Counted from the first letter of the stretch, positions 45,501-57,810 are shown. The stretch is 64,000 nt of DNA from Pegoplata infirma (GCA_963921195.1 OY992536.1:177824995-177888994), one strand, 5' to 3'. Numbers and translations are program-made. The notes: generated by a model not told the origin, from the letters alone.

Positions 45501-46560
45501 TTAGAAATCTTTCAAGAAAGGGCACTTATTTTAGTGTTTTTTTTTTTATCAAATAGTGTTTATTTTAGTACTCTTTCTTGGAAAGAACATTTATTTTAGT
45601 AATCTTTCTAGGAAGGAACTGTTTCTAGGAAAAGGTACTAATTTCTTTCTTTTATTTTTCTACTCGTTCAAAGAGGTTATTGTTATATTCTTAGTTATTG
45701 TTCGTGGTTATTGTTATATTCTTTTTAAGAAAGGGTACATATTTCTTTCTCTTATTTTTGTACTCTTTCGAAGAAGCGTACCTACTTATTGTTGTACTGT
45801 TTCGAAGAAAGGATACTTTTTTGTACTCTTTCTAAAAAGGGGTCTTATTGTTATGCTCTTTTAAAGAAAGGCTCCGTATTTGTGTACTTTTTCAAAGAGG
45901 TTTGTTGTAAATGCTTTTACAAGACAAATTGGCAAGTCCATGGCGCTCATTCTTAAAATAGTACATTGTATTTTAAAACGGTACTTGCTTTAAAAATAGT
46001 TCAAAGAAATTTAAGAATTATTTTGATGAAAAATAACAGCACTCTCGAGTTAAGGCACATAGTTTATTTTAGAAACTTTTCGAAGAAAGACTATATATTT
46101 AGTACTTTTACGAAGAAGGGTTACTTATTTTGGTACTTTTTCCAGGAAAGGTTACCTAATGTTTAATTCTTCAGAAGGAAGATCACTTATTTTTCTCTTT
46201 CGAAGAAAGCGTGGATATTTGTGTACTCTTTTGAAAGAAGCTTACTTATTATTCTACTCTTTCCAAGAAATGGTACTTATTTTTGTGTACTTTTGAATAC
46301 AGGATACTTGCATAAATTCTATTTCAAGGAGATGGTACTTACTTAAGTAGACTTTCGAAGAAGGGGTTCTGATTTAAGTTCTTTTTTGTAGGAGGCTTAC
46401 TTATTTTAGTAATCTTTTAAGGATAACGTGCTTATTTTAGTATTATTTTGAAGAAATTATAATTATGTTAGTACTTTTTCGAATTCTAGTTATTTTAGTA
46501 CTTTTTCGAAGAAATTGTAATTTTTTTAGTACTTTTTTGAAACAAGTTTAAGTTTTCGAA
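42590..46560. repeat. Hairpin minisatellite, block 1 (~31-bp units)
   Basis: Well over 100 degenerate units of 'gtactctttctaggaaaggg' + 'tacttatttta'. GTACTCTTTC pairs with GAAAGGGTAC across a 'tag' loop, so each unit is itself a hairpin. Best preserved at 42690-43870 and 45310-45420, increasingly degenerate toward 46560. Interrupted by 43883-44797 and by a short insertion near 45070-45293 that ends 'attattttgagtg' at a TA. Confidence 0.85.
43883..44797. mobile_element. Foldback MITE, AAGAATGGCCCG ends, TA TSD
   Basis: AAGAATGGCCCGCTTATAAT faces TTTAACCGGGCCATTCTT, and the arms match inward for ~250 bp ('tctggacgacttatgtgcc' mirrored). TA lies on each side (43881-43882, 44798-44799), and the minisatellite sequence resumes in phase as 'tattttagtact'. 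Frames on both strands within are arm shadows. Confidence 0.7.
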
Positions 46561-46599
46561 AAAAGGAAACATATGTTAGTATACTTATATGAAACTGAT

Positions 46600-47940
46600 T
46601 TTTTTATGTATGTGTACGTTAAAGATAAATTGGTACTTATTTCCTCAGGGTCGATGAATCAGAAGAAGTTATGAAAATTGTTGCTGGGAAGTGTTGTAGC
46701 AAAAAAATAAAAAAAACACAACAGCACAAAAAACCCACAATTGTTTTACCCTAAACTGGGTTTTATACTTGTAACTCCTTAAGATACACAGATACAATGC
46801 TAGATGTCGTAAATATCATAAAGAGGATTTTGTTTGTTGTCGTGTTAGTGCATTTTTTTGTTGTTGTTGGTTTGTTTTACTTTGAACGAGATTCATGGTT
46901 AAGGTGACAGTAAATCTTAACAGATGAAAACAATAACAAGGATTGCACAAAAAACAAAAAAAATAAAAAAAATACCAACAATCCAAACACCAAAAGTTAA
47001 AAATGAAAGATAAAGATATTTTTTATGCTTCGTCGTCTGGTTAAGCTGTGCTTACATGTTCATGCATGAATGAACGAATGAATGAATGTATGTAGGAATG
47101 GGGGTAAGTAACAAAAGGACTATAAATGAATCATGATGCAGTTTGTAGGAAATTGAAATCTACGTGTTAAAGTTCGCAATTTTATGAATGGAGATGTATT
47201 AATGTATCTGATTGCAGGTGTATTGGTGTTTTAATACTAACGTAATTAAAACTGTTTTCTTCATTCAATGATATTGCAAGTAAATGTTAATCTGTTGATT
47301 GTATTGGTTAGCTGTGATAATCATATTAAGTTTTATCATTATTGTATATTGAGTTTAAAGGTGTGTGTGTGGGTGCAACAAAAGGACATTCATATATCTT
47401 ACACTCTTCAAAAGTGGCAAGATAATTCTGCCATTTTTTATATTTTCTTACATTAAACCTACATGTGATGCCAGCTGCACCATAAGAATTGAAATTGGAA
47501 CAACTCGTGCTTAATTAATGCGAGTAGTCGCCAAAAATTCATTCCTTAGGTAGAAAGCAAGTGCTATTTTTAAATTTTTTATTAAAATTTCTTTTCTTCT
47601 TACGGGTTTCTTTTAAAAAATCCTTTAACTGCCATTTAACGCAATTTAAATTTAAAAAACATATATTATTATTGCTTTTACATGGTTATTCATTATTAAA
47701 TATTGGTAATTTTGTATGTTTTCCAACCATATTCTGCGGTTAAAATTTATATTCCATACGCATTTCGCGCGAGTATATAAATTTCTTGAAATATCTCATT
47801 TTGTTTTTTTATTTTTTTGCCATCGAAATAATTTAATTTTCCGACATTATTGTTGTAACACTTCTACTACTACAAACGTTTATACATATGATATGTGAAG
47901 AGGATACTTTTTGACTTTTGTTCGAGCTAGGTGGGTGAAT
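46600..47940. other. Low-copy DNA between minisatellite blocks
   Basis: Lacks minisatellite units. Contains 'gaatgaacgaatgaatgaat' microsatellite (about 47070) and otherwise complex AT-rich sequence, such as 'gcaggtgtattggtg'. No gene recognised. It either predates the array or is a large insertion whose ends I could not find. Confidence 0.4.
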
Positions 47941-49290
47941 TGATATTAAAAAAAATGCAAAAGTCTTTTTTTTAAAGAAAATATAATTTTTAGTACCTAA
48001 TTCAAAGAAAAAAAACTTATTTTAGTACTATTTTAGCAAATATGGATTTTTTTTAGTTCTCTTTTAAAGAAAGTTTGTACATTTTAGTAGTCTTCCAAAG
48101 AAATTGTACATGTAAAGGTACTTTATTGAAGCAAGGGTACTGTTTTTAGTACTAATTAGGAGATAGGGTGCTTAATTTAGTACTAGCTTAAGCAAATGTT
48201 ACTGAATTTAGTACTATTTCGAGTTAGTTTAGTATTATTTAGAAAAAAGGATACTTGTTCAAGTACTTTTTCAAAAAATCATACTTATTTTTAAACTCTT
48301 TTAAGGAAATCATATATATTTTAGAAAACTTATTTTAGTACTCTTTTAGTAAATATGTATTTTTTAGTATTATTTTAAAGAAAATTTGTACATTTTAGTA
48401 TTTTTCCATAAATAAATTGTACATGTAAATGTACTTTAAATATAATATAATTTTTAGTACTTAATTTAGTATCATTTCAAAGAAAGAAAACTTATTTTAG
48501 TACTCTTTTAGTAAATATGTATTTTTTAGTACTCTTTTAAAGAAAGTTTGTACATTTTAGTAGTCTTCCAAAGAAATTGTACATATAAAGGTACTTTATT
48601 GAAGCAAGGGTATTGTTTTTAGTACTAGTTAGGAGATAGGGTGCTTAATTTAGTACTACTTTAAGGAAAGGTTACTGAATTTAGTACTATTTTGAGTTAG
48701 ATCATTATTTAGAAAAAAAAATACTTGTTTATCTACTTTTCCAAAAAATCATACTTATTTTAAAACTCTTTTAATGAAATCATATATATTTTAGAATGAA
48801 AACTTATTTTAGTACTCTTTTAGTAAATATGTATTTTTTAGTATTATTTAAAAAAAAAACTTTGTACATTTTAGTAGTCTTCCAAAGAAATTGTACATGT
48901 AAAGGTACTTTTTTTGAAGCTGTTTTATTACTAATTAGGAGATGAACGCTTAATTTAGTACTACTTTAAGGAAAGGTTACTAAATTTAGTACTCTTTCGC
49001 AGAAAGGTTACTTGGTTTGGTATAATTTAGAAGAAAACATATTTGTTTATGTACTTTTCCAAAAAATCATACTTATTTTAGAACTCTTTTAAGGAAATAA
49101 TCTATTTTTTAGTTTATCTCTTTTGAAAAACCATTTTAAAAGTAGTTTTTTGTACTTCTTCAAAAAAACGAGACTTATTTCAAAGAAAGATTTAATACGT
49201 TTATTATTTTTGTCAAAAAGTCTAAACATATAAAGACTTCATTTAAGAAAGGGAAACTTCGAAAGAACGTAGTTATATTGAACTCTATTG
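47941..49290. repeat. Hairpin minisatellite, block 2, with higher-order repeat
   Basis: Degenerate 'gtactcttttaaagaaa' units. A larger period of about 460 and then 350 bp is visible: 'gtagtcttccaaagaaattg' + 'tacatgtaaaggtac' recurs near 48090, 48570 and 48870, and 'taggagataggg' near 48166 and 48630. This points to segmental amplification of several units at once. Confidence 0.7.
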
Positions 49291-49296
49291 AACTTA

Positions 49297-49884
49297 CAAG
49301 GGAAGTATCTCAACCCTTATTAACCGATTTGCCTGAAACTTAAAATATATATCAAAGAGACAATTCTAAGGTTGGGGTGTCTCGGCTTATCGGCCATATC
49401 GGGGATTTAGGAGTTCAAATCATGGGTCAAAAAATGGCAAAAAAATCGTTTTTTGGATTTTTCAGCCATTTCTTTTTAAGAAACTATATGATGTTTTCAT
49501 ATGAGAAGAAAGGTTTTTTTAATGCCTATCCAATGGTGACATAACCTAGTAAAAAATCTGCTTCCTTAAATATTTTTTTCAGGAAAATGTATAAATTTTG
49601 GGGGGTACTTATGTGAAGACATAGACCTACGATATCCATATGGATAAGAAATAATCTTTATTAAATTTAAGTCGACCCGTATTTTTGCTCTAGATGATAT
49701 TCCTGTTAGTTCTGAAGTTATCAAAATTTTCCCGAAGGTCCACATGGTTTCATTAGGGGACAACGAAATTTTTAAACACCGATATGGCCGATAAGCCGAG
49801 ACACCCCAACCTTAAAATCGTCTCTTTAATATATATTTTAAGTTTCAGGCAAATCGGTTCATAAGGGTTGAGGTACTTCCCTTG
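49297..49884. mobile_element. Foldback MITE, CAAGGGAAGTA ends, TTA TSD
   Basis: CAAGGGAAGTATCTCAACCC faces GGGTTGAGGTACTTCCCTTG, with TTA on both sides (49294-49296, 49885-49887). Long mirrored blocks include 'ggttggggtgtctcggctta' and 'gccgataagccgagacaccc'. Same terminal family as 34083-34683. Confidence 0.75.
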
Positions 49885-49889
49885 TTAGG

Positions 49890-52330
49890 GTAATTGTTTA
49901 ATACTTTTTTTAAGGAAATGGTACAAATATCAGCATTAATTTTATGAAATGCTATTTTAGTATGCTTTTTATAAAAACCATTATTTTAGTACTTTTTCAA
50001 ACAACTTTATTTATTTTAGTAGACTTTTGAAAACTGACAAAGCACTCTTTCAAAAGTCTGTTTTGTTATTTTTTTAGAAAAGGTACTAATTCAGAACGCT
50101 TTCTTAGAAATGGTTTTTATGTTAGTATTCTTTCCAGAAAAGAGTACTTATTGTAGTACTCTTTCGAAGAAATATTTTTATACTCTCTCCACGAAGGGGT
50201 ACTTATTTTCGTACTCTTTTCAGTAAAGGTTATTTATTTTAGTACTATTGCAATGAAAGGGTATTAGTATTTTAGTAGTCTTTTAATGAAAGGGTTCTTA
50301 TTTTAGTTGTCTTTTAAAAAAGAGTACTTAATTTAGTAGTCTGTTAAAGGAAGTGTACTTATTTTAGTACAATTGAAAAGAAAGGGTACTAATTTTGGAG
50401 TCTTTAACTGATAGGGTACTTATTTTAGAGTCTTTAACTGATTGGGTACTTATTTTGTACCCTTCGAAAGATAGGTAATCTTGCTTTGAAAGGTTACTTA
50501 TTTAGTGGTCTCTCAAAAAAAAGGTATTAGTTTTTGTACTCTTCTGATTTATTTATTTCAAACAACGTTGTTTATTTTAGTAGAATTTTTAAAAATGGCA
50601 CAGATAGATTTTTTTACTTCTAGTTTTTTGACGACAGTGTACTAATTTGAGTACTTTTTCGAAGATAGTTACTTATTTAGTTACTCTATGAAAACGTCAG
50701 TTTGTTTTATTAATTTTGTTTTAGATAGGCTACTAATTTTAGTACTATTTCCAGAAAAGAGTACTTTTTCTCATAATCTTTCTTTCTGTTGTCTTATTTT
50801 CTTACTTAAGTACTCTTGTGTAGACAGGATACTTATTTTAGTACTTTTTTTAAAGAAAATGTATTAATTTTAGTACTCTTCTGATTAATTTATTTTAGTA
50901 TCCTTTCAAAGAACATTGTTAATTTTAGTAGAATTTTGAAAAAGGACCAAGATAGATGACTTTACATTTTTTAACGACAGTGTATTTTGAGTACTTTTTT
51001 TCAAAGATAAGTACTTATTTAGATACTCTATGAAAAAGTCTTTTTGTTTTATTACTTTTTTTTAGGAACGTTACTAATTTTGGTACTATTTTCAGAAAAG
51101 AGCACCTATTTTTGTAATCTTTCCAGGAAAGGGTACTTATTTTCGTAATCTTTCCAGGGAAGGGTACTTAATTGCTTAATCTTTCCTGGAAAGGAAACTT
51201 TTTTTAGTACTCTTGCTAAGAAATGGTCTTTATTTTTATACTCTTTTCGGAAAAAGGTACTTATTTTCGTACTCTTTTTAGAAAAGGGTACTTTTTTTAG
51301 TACTATTGCAGGGAAAGGGTCTTATTTTAGTAGTCTTGAGAAGAATGGTACTTATTTTAGTACTCTTTTAATGAAAGATACTTATTTCTGTAGTCATTTA
51401 AAGACAGTTTACTTATTTAAGTACTCTTGCGTAAAAATGATACTTATTTTAGTAATCTTTTAAAGAAAAGGTATTAATTTCAGTACTCTTCTGATTAATT
51501 TATTTTAGTATTTTTCGCACAGCGTTGTTAATTTTAGTAGAATTAAAAAAAATGGCAAATATAGATTTATTTACTTCTAATCTTTTGGCGATAGTGTACT
51601 TATTTGACTACTTTTTCGAAAACGGGTACCTTTTTAGGTACTCTATGAAAAACTCTGTTTTATTATTTTTTTAGAAATGGTACTAACTTTGGTATACTTT
51701 CCAGAAAATAGTACTTACTTTTGTAATCTTTCCAGGAATGGTTACTTATTTTAGTACTTTTGTGAAGAAAGGGTACTTATTTTAATACTTTTTCCAGGAA
51801 AGGGTAAGTATTTTAGTAGTCCTTTAAAGGAATGGTACTTATTTTAGTACCATGAGAAAGGGTACCTATTTTAGTCTACTTTCAACAAAAGGGTACTTAT
51901 TTTAGTAGTATTTTAAGGAGAGGGTACTTCTTTTAGTACTCTTACATTGAAAGTGTACTTATTTTATTACTTTTATAAAAAATAGTATAAATTTTAGTAC
52001 TCCTTCGAATGATTTTAGTACTTTCTCTAAGGTATTATTTAAGGACTAATTTGATGAAAGTATACTTATTTTAGGACTAAAGAATACTTATAATATACTT
52101 ATAAATACTTATAATAGTACTTCTTCAAAGAGAGGCTGCATATCTAAGCACTGTTTTTAAGAAAGGATACTTTTTTAGTACTCTTTCGAAAAAAATGTAT
52201 TTTTAAAGTACTATTTCGAATAAAACGTACTTATTTAAGTACTCTGGAAGAAATGGTACTTACTTAAGTACTCTTTGGAAAAAAGGTTACTTTTGTAGAC
52301 TATTTCAAGACTTTTCTTTGAAAGAAAGAT
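49890..52330. repeat. Hairpin minisatellite, block 3
   Basis: Units such as 'tagtactctttcaagaaaggg' + 'tacttatttt', degenerate, with a higher-order repeat: 'tactcttctgatt' followed by 'aatttattttagta' near 50540, 50877 and 51490, roughly 340 and 610 bp apart. No coding frame survives. Confidence 0.75.
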
Positions 52331-52930
52331 TGTTTTTTTGTAATCGTTTCAAATTACATTGTTAATCCTACTTTCAACGAAGAAAAGCTTACTTGGGTTT
52401 CTTTCGTAGAAATGGTACTTTTTAGGTACACTGAGAATTTTGAGAAGAATTTTGTGGATGGTAATTATGCTCTGACAAGAGCGATGGAATAAAGAGAGAG
52501 AATTATGAACATTTTCATTAAAATTCTTGAAAACTTTTTTAAAGTAGGGCAATCATTGCTTTTATCTGGCGAAAAAAGAGCACTTGTTTTAGTGCTATTA
52601 GGAAAAGTACACTGAAAGAATTATTGTTCATTATATCTATGAACAAATTTCATAAAACCAAATTTATAGAATCTATGAAACAATTCATTTGCTGAATGAA
52701 TATTCATTAGTATTCTGAAATATTTCATAGAATTTTATTCGTAGATTTTATTAAATTCATAGAAAAAATTCATAGAATTAATGAATGTCATTCATAGAAG
52801 AAAATGCCATCAATATGTCATTTAATTTTTTAAATAATTAAAATAATGTTACAATAATTTAAACAGTTGAATAAATTTATTAAAAAAATAAAAAAAAAAT
52901 AAAAAAAACATTAAAAAAAAAATTTTCATT

Positions 52931-53006
52931 GCTGCCCTGATCGGGGCTCGAACCCAAGACCTACCGGCTGAAGTGGTAATTGTCGACGCCTTAGCTATCA
53001 GCGCCA
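52931..53006 (-). other. tRNA-like sequence in MITE, minus strand
   Basis: On the minus strand 'tggcgctgatagctaaggcg' gives an A-box/D-arm and 'tcttgggttcgagccccgat' a B-box/T-arm, about 45 bp apart, with 'gctgcc'/'ggtggc' at the outer ends. Likely tRNA-derived but the anticodon stem is not convincing. Confidence 0.5.
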
Positions 53007-53201
53007 CCAAAGAATAAAAATCTCGCCAACAACCGCTTGGTTTTATAACTCTTCATTTTTGTAAATACACAAAATATTTGTTTTCCACAAACACACACAC
53101 AGCGTTTGGCAGAGCATTGTGACAGAGCAAAGACACAAACTCAATATGTTAGCAGAATATTATTCAAATTTGATTTTAAGTGTTGTTACTTGTTTATATA
53201 A

Positions 53202-53268
53202 TTTAGCTAAGTGGCTAGAGACTAAGCTTCACGAACAAGAGGTTCTATGTTCGAATCTCGGTGGGGAT
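53202..53268 (+). other. tRNA-like sequence in MITE, plus strand
   Basis: 'tttagctaagtggctagaga' (D-arm-like) and 'ctatgttcgaatctcggtgg' (B-box-like) are spaced as in a tRNA. The acceptor ends do not pair well. It faces away from the other tRNA-like module about 200 bp to the left. Confidence 0.45.
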
Positions 53269-53562
53269 AAGTTAAAAAAAAATATAAATTTTTAAAAATA
53301 GAAAATTGTAAATAAATAAAATAACAAAAATAAATAAAAACAAAATAAAAAAAAAATAAAATTGAAATAATAAAATAAATAAAAATAGAATTGAAAAATA
53401 ATTTTTTTTTCCATAGCCTATGAACTTTTTCATAGGTTTCTGGTTTCTATGAATTTGTTTCATAGATTCTATGTAGGGCATCATTGGCTCACTTCTAATG
53501 ATTTTTTTCATAGAATCAATGTACGTTTTCATAGCCGTAATGTACAAAATTCTTTCAGTGTA

Positions 53563-54180
53563 TACTTTATTTAGTACACTTTTTAAGAAATGGTATTTAT
53601 TTTAGATCTCTATTGAAGAAAAGTATTTGTGTTAGTACTCTTCGAAGAAAGTGTTCTTATTTTATTACTCTCTGAACAAAGGGTACCTTCTTTAGTACTA
53701 CCTTTTTATTATACTACATTTTAAGAAAGATTATTCTTTAATTATTTTGGTACTTCTCTGAAGAAAATGTATTTAGTTTGGTACTCTACTAATGAAACTT
53801 AAATACACATTCTTTTGATGAAAGATTAATTATTTAAAAGACCTTTTAAATAAAAGTACCATAAAATGGTACTAATATAGCAACAAATTTTGATGAAAAG
53901 TTTAAAATTGTTGTACTATTTAAGATAAAGGAATACTTATCCTATAACTATATCGGTGAAAGTGAAAAATCGAAGTACTTTTTTGAAAAAAGGTACTTTT
54001 AAAAACTCGTAAAAAAAACGTACTAATTTTAGTACTTTTTGGAAAAAGGTAGTTATTTCAGTTTTATTTTTAAATACAGGTTTTATCTAAGTGATCGGAA
54101 GAAATGACACTACTTCTCATTTAGGAACTTTTTAGACACACTTTCAAATTAAAAGTACTAAAATAATTTAGTACCAAAAT
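53563..54180. repeat. Hairpin minisatellite, decayed right edge
   Basis: Sparse 'agtactctt', 'gaagaaa' and 'ggtactt' words, the last recognisable units of the array. Confidence 0.55.
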
Positions 54181-54587
54181 TGCATTTTCATTTCTATTCC
54201 TTAACAATTGAACCCCGTACATATGTATTGTTTGATTATTGAAATAAACGAATGTATGTATGTGTGTAAATGTTTATATGTTGGATTGCATCAATTTATG
54301 TTAATGAGTCAACATTGTTATGTTAATGTTTTCTCTGCATTTTAATAATATTTTCCTTCATTTTTTTATTCCACCAAGTATTTTTTTGTGATTTTATTTT
54401 CTACTTGTATGTTGTTGTGGTAGTAGTAGAGTGTGGAAGTTGTCGTCTATAAATATTATAATAATATCCATTGGATGGTGTTGTTGATTGAACAATGTCG
54501 TATGTGTATTTCTGTGTTTTTTTTTTTTTTTTTGGAATATTTGTATCATGAAGAGTCAATTTTATTATGGGTGTTTCTATAGGGGAA
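54181..54587. other. Low-copy DNA with T-run
   Basis: Contains 'gtatgtatgtgtgtaaatgt' and an 18-T run near 54514. Nothing else recognised. Confidence 0.35.
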
Positions 54588-55725
54588 GATTTGGAATGAA
54601 GATCATCAGGAATTTTTAAAAACCATTTTTGAATTTAATGACATTTTTGGAAAGTTTGAACTTGAATAGTTAGAAGGCCTTGTGTTAACTGCTATCACAA
54701 ATAATGGCTTTTTGATACTGGCTTACTTTATTGCTTACCAAGAAGTAGGTTTGTAAGGGAGAAAACCGGTTTTTGAGTAAGTTTTATGTATTGCAGGGTT
54801 AAATTAATAGATTTATCATTCCCGAATTCTTAAAGAAACTGCCCAAATGTTGTTGGAAAATTTGGAATGATCTTGATGATATTTTGAAAAACATTTTTGA
54901 ATTCAATGGAGTTTTGGCAATTTTGAACTTGGATAGTTATAAGGCCTTAAGTTAACTGCTAACAAAAATAATGGCGTTTTGATTCTGGCTTACTTTATTT
55001 CTTACCAAGAAGTAGGTTTGTAAGGGAGAAAACCGGTTTTTGAGTAAGTTGTTTGTGTTGCAGAGTTTAATTTATAGATAATTCATTCCCGAATTCCTTA
55101 AGAAACTGCCCATATATTGTTGGAAAATTGGGATGATTTTGATGATTTTTTGAAAAGCATTCTTGAATTCTATGGAGTTTTGGAAAGTTTGAACTTGGAT
55201 AGTTAGAAGCCTTGAGTTAACTGCTAACAAAAATAATGGCGTTTTGATTCTGTCTTACTTTATTGCTTAACAAGAAGTAGGTTTACAAGGGAGAAAAACT
55301 GATTTTGAGTAAGTTTTGTGTGTTGCAGTTTTAAATTTAAAGAATAATCATTCCCGAATTCCTAAAGAAACTGCCCATATGTTGTTGAAAAATTCGGAAT
55401 GATTGTGATGGTTTTTTGAAAAAAAAAACTGCCCATAAGTATGTTGTTGAAAAATTTGTAATGATTTTGATGGTTTTTTGAAAAAAAAAAACATTTTTAA
55501 ATTTAATGGAATTTTGGAAAGTTTTAACTTGGATAGTTAAAAGGCCTTGAATTAACTGTCATCAAAACTAATAGCTTTTTTAACATGCCTTACTTTCTTC
55601 CTTACCAAGAAGTAGGTTTATAAGAGATAAAACCTGTTTTTGAATAAGTTGTTTGTTTTTGGAAGTTAAATTTATAGATTAATCCCTCCCGAATTGTTAC
55701 ATAAACTGCCCATATATTGTTTTCA
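54588..55725. repeat. 265-bp tandem repeat, about four units
   Basis: Each unit contains, in order, 'ggaatgat...gatgat', 'ttggaaagtttgaacttg', 'taagtaggtttgtaagggag' type sequence ('accaagaagtaggtttgtaa'), 'aaaccggtttttgagtaagt', and 'attcccgaattccttaagaa'. Unit starts are near 54588, 54866, 55131 and 55395; the last is the most degenerate and has an internal ~50-bp duplication. Confidence 0.75.
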
Positions 55726-56510
55726 CTCTTACTCTTACTAAATTTTTTTCTGAATATATATATTTTTTTTTATATCGTAATTTTATTAACATTGTCTGTA
55801 ATTTTATTTTGCATCGTTTTTTGCATTTGCGAGTGAGTGAATATTTTTTGTTTGTTGTAATACACTTGTATTGAAAATTTGTACTTTAATTGTTTTTAAT
55901 ACGATTTTTAATTTATTTAACATTTAAGAGGGGAAAAAAGTTCAGGAAAAATTGAATAAATATACAACAAATATTTATGATTACAACAAGGCAACCAACA
56001 AAAAGAAAAAAATGAAAACACAACAATAATTGTTCATAATTTATGTATGGTTCATTAAATTAAAAAATAAAATGAGAAAAGGAAATTTTAAACAACAAAA
56101 AAAAAAAAAATTATAACAAATTGAGACTAATTAATAAGAGGAAATAAATGTATTGATTTAAATTCTAAAGGAATAAATTTTTAAAATTATTAAATTTTTT
56201 TTTTTAATTTAACAAAGTATTGTTTATTTAGGTGTAGCTTTTTCGGAATGTTAATTGAACATTTAATAGGGCTTTTGTGGATTTCAACAAAGCTTTTGGA
56301 TTGGATTTCCAATTCCACTGTGCAGCAATAAAAATACGCCTCCACGGCTCCAAACAGACCATTAAAGACTAAATCACCAAAGGGGTTTTCATAGTTAGTT
56401 AGAATTTATTTTTTATGGCCCACTTATGTTTTAAGGGGTTAGATTGTTGCTGACACTTTACGTCAGCACACATATGCTCTCAGGCCTTACTACATTATTT
56501 CCAATTATAT
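55726..56510. other. AT-rich DNA, no gene recognised
   Basis: A-rich stretches with no repeat ends seen. Around 56280-56400 the composition is more mixed ('gcctccacggctccaaacag') but no domain can be read. Confidence 0.35.
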
Positions 56511-56748
56511 TTCAGAAATTATGAATTGTATTTTAGAATTATCAATTGTATTTTAGAAATTATCAATTGTATTTCAGAATATATCAATTGTATTTCAGAA
56601 ATTATCAATCGTATTTCGGAAGTTATCAAATGTATTTCAGGATTCATCAATTGTATTTCAGAATTTATCAATTGTATTTCATATATTATCAATTGTATTT
56701 CAGAAATTATCAATTGTATTTCAGATATTATCAATTCTATTTCAGAAA
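56511..56748. repeat. 20-22-bp satellite 'tatcaattgtatttcagaaat'
   Basis: About eleven tandem units. They read open on both strands as 'ISEIQLI'-type peptides, which are translations of the satellite. Two more units resume at 57820-57855 after an insertion. Confidence 0.8.
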
Positions 56749-57810
56749 TTGAATAGTTCATGCGAATAAGGACGAATAGACCACTTTTTCGCAAACACGT
56801 TTTTTTGCATAAATGCATATTATTAGCAGAGCCCTACAATCCTATGCAGAAATTTTGGGGAAATTTTGACTTTTAAGGCTAAAAAAATGACTTTGAATGT
56901 GCAATAATTCGTATATTTTTATATTTTTGTTTAAATTGGGAGTGAACTAACGCACAATTTTGATTAAATACAACACAAAATCATACAAAAATTTGACTTT
57001 CAGTAACAATGTGTTAAAAGAACATTACGAAGAACAAACCACACTTATTATATTGGCAAACAATTTTACCGTTCTTGAGTTATAAGACTTTAAAGTGTGG
57101 AAAGTAAAAAGGGCGAATATCCATCCTTAACAAAATATTATATAAAAATTATTTAGCTGCGAGTTTAAAATTGATATTAGCTAAAATTTGAAATTGTACA
57201 CAAAAAAAAACAATCTTAGCACATACAAACATTTAGTGTTAATACTGCATCCAATGTCAGGAATAAAAAAAAAAATTTTCATGTCCTTTTATTATACGTC
57301 GTAGTATGCAGTCAAGGGTTAATATTATAATTCCTAAAAATGTATTTAGTGTCATAAAGAATTACTACTGCATCAAATAGCAGGAATATTAAAAAAAAAA
57401 TTAAAAAAAAAAAAATTTTTCCATGTCCTGACAATCCATAAAAAGTGTATCCTTGAAGTCCTTAAAGTGTTACAAACAAATACCAACCATAGTTCGTCAA
57501 GTTTTGCAAGTCTCATGAAAATGTAGTCAAAATCTGCTGCAAAATAACACATTTTTATTCAAATTTCAATACATTTTTTTGGATATTCGCCCTTTTTCCA
57601 TTTAAGCAAAAATTTAAGTCCAATTTTTTGGCAAGTTCTCTTTCGAATACCTTACTAAAATTTTGTATATAGGTAGATGTGACCTAAATCTTTAAGCTAA
57701 TACCAAAAAGTTGACAAAAATATTATTTTTTAACCGTTTCCTGCGTTTTTATTGTCCCCTGTAAAATTCTACAAATGGTCTATTCGTCTTTATTCACATG
57801 AACTATTCAA
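56749..57810. mobile_element. TIR element inserted in the 20-bp satellite
   Basis: TTGAATAGTTCATGCGAATA faces TATTCACATGAACTATTCAA, followed inward by 'ggacgaatagacca' and its inverse. Satellite units lie on both sides. The interior repeats 'catgtcc' and A-runs; no transposase. TSD not resolved. Confidence 0.65.

Larger units (their letters stand above)
52610..53560. mobile_element. TA-flanked MITE with two tRNA-like modules
   Basis: Ends CACTGAAAGAATTATTGT and ACAAAATTCTTTCAGTG, between TA dinucleotides (52608-52609, 53561-53562). Left arm 'attcatagaattaatgaatg' and right arm 'catagattctatg' words repeat. Two tRNA-like stretches (52931-53006 minus, 53202-53268 plus) lie head-out inside it. 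Inserted in the hairpin minisatellite. No transposase. Confidence 0.7.

Noticed and set aside
45556..45864. 102-codon hydrophobic frame within the minisatellite
   Set aside because: Encoded by degenerate minisatellite units; hydrophobicity comes from T-rich sequence.
42590..46560. CRISPR-like array
   Set aside because: Units are contiguous minisatellite copies with AT linkers of the same sequence, not repeats with unique spacers, and the DNA is eukaryotic.
56519..56818. Open frames on both strands with 'ISEIQLI' repeats
   Set aside because: They are translations of the 20-bp satellite; frames stay open because the unit lacks stops in several phases.
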